Assembly: GCF_001189365.1 (NCBI RefSeq)
Contig: NZ_LFJJ01000043.1
Location: forward strand, 1-32,758
From: Candidatus Burkholderia verschuerenii
GTDB lineage: Bacteria > Pseudomonadota > Gammaproteobacteria > Burkholderiales > Burkholderiaceae
DNA length: 32,758 nucleotides
Reading direction: 5' to 3'
The notes beneath the pieces were generated by a model. The model did not search any database. It was not told the origin of the DNA and saw only the letters and a list, made by a program, of their open reading frames with translations. Shown here piece after piece: positions 28,137 through 32,758 of the stretch (positions are counted from its first letter, which is position 1; every line of letters starts with the position of its first letter). Position numbers and translations under genes: made by a program.

Positions 28137-28701
28137 CTAGCCGACGCCGCTCAGGGTTTCCGCCGGATAGCAGAAACCGTAGTCCTCGCAGCCCGGACAA
28201 CCCGGCGCGCAAGTCGGCGCGACGCCGTTCGCGTGCGCCACCTCCTGCGCGAGAAACTTCTTCCAGCGAAGATTTTCGGTGTTGCGCGCGATTAGTTCGG
28301 GATAGTGACGTCCGAGCATCGCGGTGACGTCGTCGCGTCCGCTCAGACCGAGATCGCGCCACAGATGATCGGGCCGCAGCGCCGCCGCCGCGATGATCGA
28401 CGCGAGACAGCGCGCGTCGTCCGCGTTTTCGGCTGCGATGCGGTCGTGCCACATCAGGAGACCGTGCAGATCGCGCACGAACGCGCGATGCGGCGTCTGC
28501 AAGACCGCGAGCGGCGGACGCGGCGTGGCGGTATCGCGCGGAAAGTGACGCGTCATCAGCGCCGCGAAGGCATCGCGGTCGAGGCCGAGCAGCGGCAGAT
28601 CGCCACCGTCGATGCGCGCGCCGATCAGCCGCGCGAACAGCACGGTATCGGCGGCATCGGGATGCGCGGCATGCTCGAGCAGCGCGCGCCGTCGGGTTCA
28701 T
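28137..28701 (-). pseudogene. nifQ: NifQ-family molybdenum-handling protein, frame disturbed near the start
   Basis: NifQ proteins carry a Mo-Fe-S cluster and donate molybdenum for cofactor synthesis. The long frame gives 168 residues from a GTG at 28643 and ends with the cysteine motif CAPGCPGCEDYGFC; LRWKKFLAQEVA before it is also typical. The natural start seems to be the ATG at 28701, which overlaps the stop of the oxidoreductase gene (ATGA). That frame leaves the NifQ frame after four codons, at GCGCGCGC (28682-28689). Removing one GCGC would read MNPTALLEHAAHPD into the conserved part. So either a 4-base duplication has broken the gene, or translation starts at the GTG and loses about 18 residues. 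No nitrogenase genes are in the window; the local context is general molybdenum use. Confidence 0.75.
28682..28689. repeat. 4-base tandem duplication near the nifQ start
   Basis: GCGC occurs twice in a row (28682-28689). On the minus strand this lies 12 bases into nifQ. Loss of one copy would fuse the ATGA-coupled start with the NifQ frame. Confidence 0.55.
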
Positions 28702-29192
28702 CCCGCGTGTCCATGAGTTTGTCCGAGGATGTGCGCATCGACGCGCACGAGGCGTTTCATATGGCGTGGCGCGTGCACGTTGTCCGCGCCGGAAACCAGC
28801 ACCGGCAAGCCTTGCGCGACATCGAGTTCGCGATCCGCGCATTCGTAGGCGATGATCGCCTGATCGCCGATCGGCGTATTGAAAAGCTCGTGCCAGGAAA
28901 ACGTCACCGCGTAGCCATCGTGCGCGTGCGCGAGAAACACGGTGCGCTTGAAATTCGCGTTGTCGGGACGGCGCACGCCCGCCGCGTCGAGCAGCGCGCG
29001 CAGCAGCACGCCGCGATAACTTCCCATCGGACGAATGTAGCGGCCCGTCGAAAAGCACACCAGATCGAACGGCGCGATGCTGACGCTGGCGAATTCGCGC
29101 AAGGCGGCGAGATCGAGCTTCAGCGGCCGCTGAACCGTTCCGCCGATCTCGACGACCGGCGCGTCCTGAACAATTTCGCTGGAAGAGAGCAT
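28698..29192 (-). CDS. Sulfite-oxidase-fold molybdopterin-dependent oxidoreductase (small, single domain)
   Basis: A 164-residue protein resembling the molybdopterin-binding fold of the sulfite oxidase/YedY family. IGGTVQRPLKLDLAALREF is the usual opening strand. DLVCFSTGRYIRPMGSYRGVLLRALLDAAGV places Cys46 where the family has the cysteine that binds molybdenum. AYECADRELDVAQGLPVLVSG and PRHMKRLVRVD are the C-terminal part. No signal peptide is visible, so it is probably cytoplasmic, unlike YedY/MsrP. It is the first gene of a minus-strand cluster: its stop overlaps the nifQ start, and the ModE-like regulator follows. The substrate is not evident. Confidence 0.85.
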   Translation of the reverse strand: MLSSSEIVQDAPVVEIGGTVQRPLKLDLAALREFASVSIAPFDLVCFSTGRYIRPMGSYRGVLLRALLDAAGVRRPDNANFKRTVFLAHAHDGYAVTFSWHELFNTPIGDQAIIAYECADRELDVAQGLPVLVSGADNVHAPRHMKRLVRVDAHILGQTHGHAG

Positions 29193-29289
29193 GATGTCGC
29201 GGCTGAACGTTGCGTTATGTCTCGCAGTATATGGCGAATGCGCGATGGCAACATTTCCGTTCGCGCATGCCGGACATGCCGCGCGTTCG

Positions 29290-31386
29290 CTAAGCGGGAC
29301 TGAGCGCGCCTATTTTCAGTTTCGCCAATTTCGATTCAGCGAGCACGCGCGGCACGTCTTCCGCCGCGACGGCGCGGCCGAACAGATAGCCTTGCCCGTA
29401 CGCGCAGCCGCGGCGTCGCAGCGCGTCTTCGACCTCGACCGTCTCGATGCCTTCGGCGAGCGCGCACAGATTCAGCCCTTCGGTGAGGTTGAGAATCGCA
29501 TCGACGATCTTCTCGCTTTCGAGATTGGACAGCATCGACTGGACGAAGGATTGGTCGATCTTCACCTTGTCGAAACGCAGCTCGCGCAGATGATGCAAGC
29601 TCGAATAGCCGGTGCCGAAATCGTCGAGCGACACGCGAATGCCCCAGCGCCGGAAATTGTCGATGGTCATTTTGGCCGCTTCGATATCGGCGACCAGCGC
29701 GGATTCCGTCAGCTCGATTTCCAGCCGTTCCGGCGCGAAGTGCTCTTCCGCGAGCACCGAGAGAATCTGCGCGGGCAAGAGCGCGTCGATCAGTTGCTGC
29801 GGCGAAATATTGACCGCGATCGAATACGCGCCCGACCAGTTGCGCGCGTCGCGGCACGCTTGCCGGAGCATGCCGAGCGTGAACACCGTGGCGAGACCGA
29901 GCCGTTCGATGACCGGAATAAAGCGATCGGGCGGCACCTTGCCGCGCTGCGGATGCGTCCAGTGCGCCAGCACTTCGAAACCGGCAATCTCCCGCGTGGC
30001 GAGATTCACCAGCGGCTGATAATGCGGGCGGATCGCGTGCGACGCCACGGCCGCGCGCACGTCGACTTCGAGCTCGGCTTACATGCGCAGCGCCTCGCGC
30101 ATGCTTTCCTCGAAGAACTGAAACTCCGTCGACGGCATCGCCTTCGCGCGATACATCGCCGCGTCGGCGGATCGCACGAGCGAGTCGGCGTCGATGCCGT
30201 CGCGTCCGTATTGCGCGATGCCGATGCTGTCGCCCACTTCGACCTGAATGCCGCCGATCTCGAACGGCGCGCAAATCGCATCGCGGATGCAGCGGGCGAG
30301 GCGCGTTGCGTCGTTGTCAGCATCGGTTTCGGCGTCGGCGAAGCTCGCGAGCACGGCGAATTCGTCGCCGCCGGGACGCGCGACGACATCGTGATCGCCG
30401 GTCGCGTGTCCGTACAGATCGTTGACCGGCTTGAAGCGATCCAGATCGACGACGTAAAGATAATGGCGGCAGCCGGGCGCGGTGGCCGACAACGCATCGA
30501 TGCGCGCAGAAAGATGCCGCCGGTTGAACAGACCCGTCAGCGGATCGTGACACGCCAGCCGCGCCGCCGATTCCTCGGCGAGCTTGGTCGCGACATAGGC
30601 TTCGCGCAGCGCTTCGGCGTTGTGCCTGCACTGCTGGAACGCGTGGATCAACCCGCCGATCTCGTCCTTGTGGCGCACCGGCGGAAACGCGGTGTCCGCT
30701 TCGCCGGCGGCGAGTTGCGTCAGCGCACGCGTGACGCGTTCGAGCGGACGAAACACCAGCGCGTCGAGCCGGCGCATCGTCCAGAACTTCACGCCGCACA
30801 CGAGCACGCCGATCGCGACGATCACCAGCAGCAGCGCGTTCGACGTGCGCGCGATCCGGCTCGTGTCGATGCGCGCGGCGTGCGCGTTGGCTTCGATCAG
30901 GGAATCGACCGCTTCGTCGGCGGCGTCGTAGAGGCGGCGGGTCGTGCCGTCGAACTGGCCGCGCGCGGAGGCATCGCGCTCCCAGTCGCGCTCGGCCGCC
31001 AGATGCGTTGACGGCCGTGAAGACCGCTTGCGTGTCCTCCAGGCCGTTCAGCGCGTGACTGCCGGCGATCGCCCGTTGCGATTCCTCGATTACCCGCCGA
31101 TGGTCGGCGGCCAGCGCCGCGACTTGTCGGGCTTCGCGTGCGTCGGGCGCGAGCAACAGCAGCGCTTGCGACAGCCTGAGTTCGGTCAGCCGGTCGCTCA
31201 GTTCGCCGAGGATTTTCGTACTGGCGATCCAGGCGTCGTCGAGCCGGTCGGCTTCGCTGGCGATGGTGTGAAGTTGCACGCAGGCGGCGGCGAACGAGCA
31301 GGCAAACAGCGTTGCCACCAGTATGCCGAACGCCCGGAAGCGAAGGCGCGCCGATGCCGCGACCCGGTCCCCAGTCCTGACTTCAT
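29290..31386 (-). pseudogene. GGDEF-EAL cyclic-di-GMP protein, broken at several points
   Basis: Minus-strand pieces together give a membrane protein: a first hydrophobic segment (FGILVATLFACSFAAACV), a periplasmic helical sensor, a second segment (ALLLVIVAIGVLVCGV), a HAMP-like part, a GGDEF domain and an EAL domain. One extra base near 31008 (after TAVNA) shifts the frame. A TAA at 30079-30081 stops translation between GGDEF and EAL. The ATG at 31386 is not in the frame of the first segment, so a further shift near 31370 is likely. In the GGDEF domain GHATGD is followed after five residues by RPGGDEF, where about 20 are usual, so roughly 16 residues including the inhibitory site are missing. 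The EAL domain keeps ELTES, LDDFGTGYSS and AEGIET but has EVL for EAL. A free EAL protein from an internal start remains possible. Confidence 0.82.
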
Positions 31387-31513
31387 TCGTTTCTCTCGAG
31401 GTTCTATTTTTTTGGTCCCGGACTCTTCGAGGCCCGGTGACCTGCACGGCTACTTCGATTGTCCGTCTCGACCTCTCGCGAAGTCGCACGGCAAGCGAGT
31501 GCCGTTTTTATCG

Positions 31514-31540
31514 TTATCGGTCAATTTGACGGAAACTGAG
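31514..31540 (-). promoter_or_regulatory. Sigma-28 (FliA)-like promoter before the GGDEF-EAL gene
   Basis: Read on the minus strand, CTCAGTTT is followed after 11 bases by ACCGATAA. The enterobacterial FliA consensus is TAAAGTTT, 11 bases, GCCGATAA: five of eight and seven of eight match with exact spacing. It lies about 130 bases upstream of the likely ATG at 31386. This would place the gene in the flagellar/motility regulon. Confidence 0.5.
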
Positions 31541-31611
31541 CAGTCGATGAACCAAATAGGTAATTTTTGTCTGAAGCAGGCGCTTTACGACGGATTGACA
31601 CTCACGATCAG

Positions 31612-31642
31612 GCGCGCGGGATGGACATTGATCCCGGCGCGC
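31612..31642 (-). terminator. GC-rich hairpin after the J-domain gene
   Basis: GCGCGCGGGAT (31612-31622) pairs with ATCCCGGCGCGC (31631-31642) with one bulged base and an eight-base loop. It starts 15 bases after the J-domain stop codon. There is no T-run, so termination would be imperfect or factor-dependent. Confidence 0.45.
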
Positions 31643-31656
31643 ATGCCGTCGGCCAT

Positions 31657-32085
31657 TCAGACGATGGCGAGCGCCGCGAGCAGGATCGCCAGCAAAACCA
31701 TCAATCCGCCGACGATGACATAGCCCGTGGGAATCGGGCGGCGGATTTTCGGCATCGCCGGTTTGGATGGCTTAGACGGGCTCTGCGGCTTGTTCGGCGC
31801 GGCGGATGCCTTCGGCGGCGGTGGAGGCGGAGGCGGCGGCGCTTCCTGCGATGCGGCCGCTTTCTCGGCGGCGACCTTGGCGTCGTATTTCGCGCGCGCG
31901 ACCGGATCGCCGAGCACGGCATAGGCGTCGTTGAGCATCTGCATGATGTGCGTGGTGTCGCGATCCGGATTCTTGTCCGGATGATATTCGACGCTCAGCG
32001 CCCGATAGGCGGCCTTGATGATCCCCGGCGTGGCGTTGCGCTTGATCCGCAGATTGTCGTAGTGCGTGTGGATCGCTTTTCTCAT
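31657..32085 (-). CDS. Membrane-anchored J-domain protein
   Basis: A 142-residue DnaJ-type co-chaperone. The J domain (about residues 6-70) has the Hsp70-stimulating HPD motif at residues 35-37 (EYHPDKNPD) and the helix NDAYAVLGDPVARAKYD. A Pro/Ala/Lys-rich linker with nine prolines in a row (about 83-92) is followed by one C-terminal membrane helix (about 119-142). The Gly/Phe and zinc-finger parts of true DnaJ are absent. The protein would be tail-anchored in the inner membrane with the J domain in the cytoplasm, recruiting DnaK to the membrane. It stands alone, with no chaperone genes nearby. Confidence 0.9.
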   Translation of the reverse strand: MRKAIHTHYDNLRIKRNATPGIIKAAYRALSVEYHPDKNPDRDTTHIMQMLNDAYAVLGDPVARAKYDAKVAAEKAAASQEAPPPPPPPPPKASAAPNKPQSPSKPSKPAMPKIRRPIPTGYVIVGGLMVLLAILLAALAIV

Positions 32086-32220
32086 CGTGTGTCGTGCATC
32101 GAAGCGTGAATCTCTGACTGCTTGAGAAGGAAGATTTTAAAAGACGAAGCGCGGGCGTCTGGCAATCGTCGCTCGCGGGTTTAACGGCAGGTGGTGGCGA
32201 AGCTTGAGGGAGCGTGGCGG

Positions 32221-32607
32221 TCAGGTCGCGCCGGATCCGTACGGCCGGGTGATCACTTCGAGAAAATGTCCGTCCGGCCCGAGGAAATAGACCCCGCGAC
32301 CGCCGTCGTTGTGATTGATTTCGCCCGGGCGTCGTTGTGCTGGATCAGCCCAGTATTCCAGCGCCTGAGCGCGGATGCGCGCCAAGACGTCATCGAAATC
32401 CGTCTCTTCGATCAGAAAGGCGTAGTGCTGCGACTGGATGGTTTCGTCTGACCTGGCGAAGTCGAGCGACACGCCGTTGTCCAGTTCGACGACATGGAAC
32501 GGCCCGAAGCGAACCGGCGCCGGCAAAGCGAGCAGCGCGGCCAGGAATCGCGCGGACGCAGCCGGATCGGACGACCAGACGATGGTGTGATTGAGTTTCG
32601 CGGGCAT
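32221..32607 (-). CDS. VOC (glyoxalase/bleomycin-resistance fold) family protein
   Basis: A 128-residue single-domain protein of the vicinal oxygen chelate superfamily, usually dimeric and metal-binding. Likely metal ligands are His7 (KLNHTIVWSSD), His61 (QHYAFLIEE) and the glutamate in GHFLEVITRPYG near residue 116. GRGVYFLGPDGHFLEV is the typical C-terminal strand pattern. The ATG is well supported by AAGGAGG eight bases upstream. The substrate cannot be told from sequence; the family includes dioxygenases, lyases and resistance proteins. Confidence 0.88.
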   Translation of the reverse strand: MPAKLNHTIVWSSDPAASARFLAALLALPAPVRFGPFHVVELDNGVSLDFARSDETIQSQHYAFLIEETDFDDVLARIRAQALEYWADPAQRRPGEINHNDGGRGVYFLGPDGHFLEVITRPYGSGAT

Positions 32608-32699
32608 GACCTCATCCTCCTTGACGCTTACTAGTCGGCCCTTCAGAATTAGTCGAAGTCAAGGGTGGCAAGGGGCCGCCGGAAGATCGTGTTTCCCAG

Positions 32700-32742
32700 A
32701 ACTCCCAGAAGCAATATTGATCTGAATGGTTTCCTGGGAGTT
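32700..32742. repeat. Inverted repeat near the right edge
   Basis: AACTCCCAG (32700-32708) is repeated in inverted orientation as CTGGGAGTT (32734-32742), with an AT-rich 25-base centre. TCCCAGAA also occurs as a near-direct pair at 32694-32710. It could be an operator or the edge of a feature beyond the window. Confidence 0.4.
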
Positions 32743-32758
32743 TGGAACTTCGCCGATG

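Noticed and set aside
29215-29260. TATACT on the minus strand upstream of the molybdo-oxidoreductase gene as a promoter
   Set aside because: The nearest -35-like TTGCCA is only 14 bases away, too short for a confident sigma-70 promoter, and no ModE-type palindrome was found.
29191-31011. 606-codon plus-strand frame antisense to the GGDEF-EAL gene
   Set aside because: The minus-strand pieces show GGDEF and EAL motifs; the plus-strand frame shows none. Its being open reflects codon bias.

Overview
The window is high-GC (except a few AT-richer intergenic patches) and reads as the chromosome of a Burkholderiaceae beta-proteobacterium, most likely Paraburkholderia or Caballeronia. The basis is gene content recalled from family knowledge: kup next to a purine phosphoribosyltransferase, tex, bamD divergent from rluD-pgeF, a phaC-phaA-phaB polyester operon, DUF4148 and DUF2325 proteins, and a ModE-like/NifQ/molybdo-oxidoreductase cluster. 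No rRNA, tRNA or CRISPR array was recognised.

Layout. 1-3248: a degenerate trio of overlapping tyrosine recombinase genes on the minus strand (RIT-type element). Its right end abuts the C-terminal remnant of a phosphoribosyltransferase gene (3249-3485). 3718-5610 kup, converging on tex (5676-8015) across a shared terminator. 8242-11689: an exported coiled-coil protein, a YdcH/DUF465 protein and a DinG/YoaA-like iron-sulfur helicase, then 21 perfect copies of a hexanucleotide. 11885-14949: bamD facing away from rluD-pgeF. 15086-19454: phaC promoter and phaCAB, without phaR next to it. 19540-20629: three small proteins. 20849-24298: a hybrid histidine kinase with three receiver domains, overlapping tail-to-tail with a lipoyl-domain dihydrolipoamide dehydrogenase (24295-26082). 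26383-27704: a frameshifted DUF2325 gene. 27738-29192: a minus-strand molybdenum-related operon. 29290-31386: a broken GGDEF-EAL gene behind a sigma-28-like promoter. 31657-32607: a membrane-anchored J-domain protein and a glyoxalase-fold protein.

How the genes work together. phaA, phaB and phaC form the complete acetyl-CoA to poly-3-hydroxybutyrate route. rluD, pgeF and bamD are a conserved housekeeping neighbourhood (ribosome, peptidoglycan quality control, outer-membrane assembly). The ModE-like regulator, NifQ-family protein and sulfite-oxidase-fold protein point to molybdenum handling.

The most notable feature is gene decay with a repeated signature. Four separate frameshifts, in the second recombinase, the DUF2325 gene (twice) and nifQ, coincide with exact head-to-tail duplications of 8, 7, 4 and 4 bases, and removing one copy restores the family-like reading frame each time. 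The GGDEF-EAL gene carries a stop, at least one frameshift and an internal deletion. Together with the interrupted phosphoribosyltransferase this suggests a lineage accumulating pseudogenes, or less likely a locally error-prone assembly. I did not find a convincing wholly new biological system.
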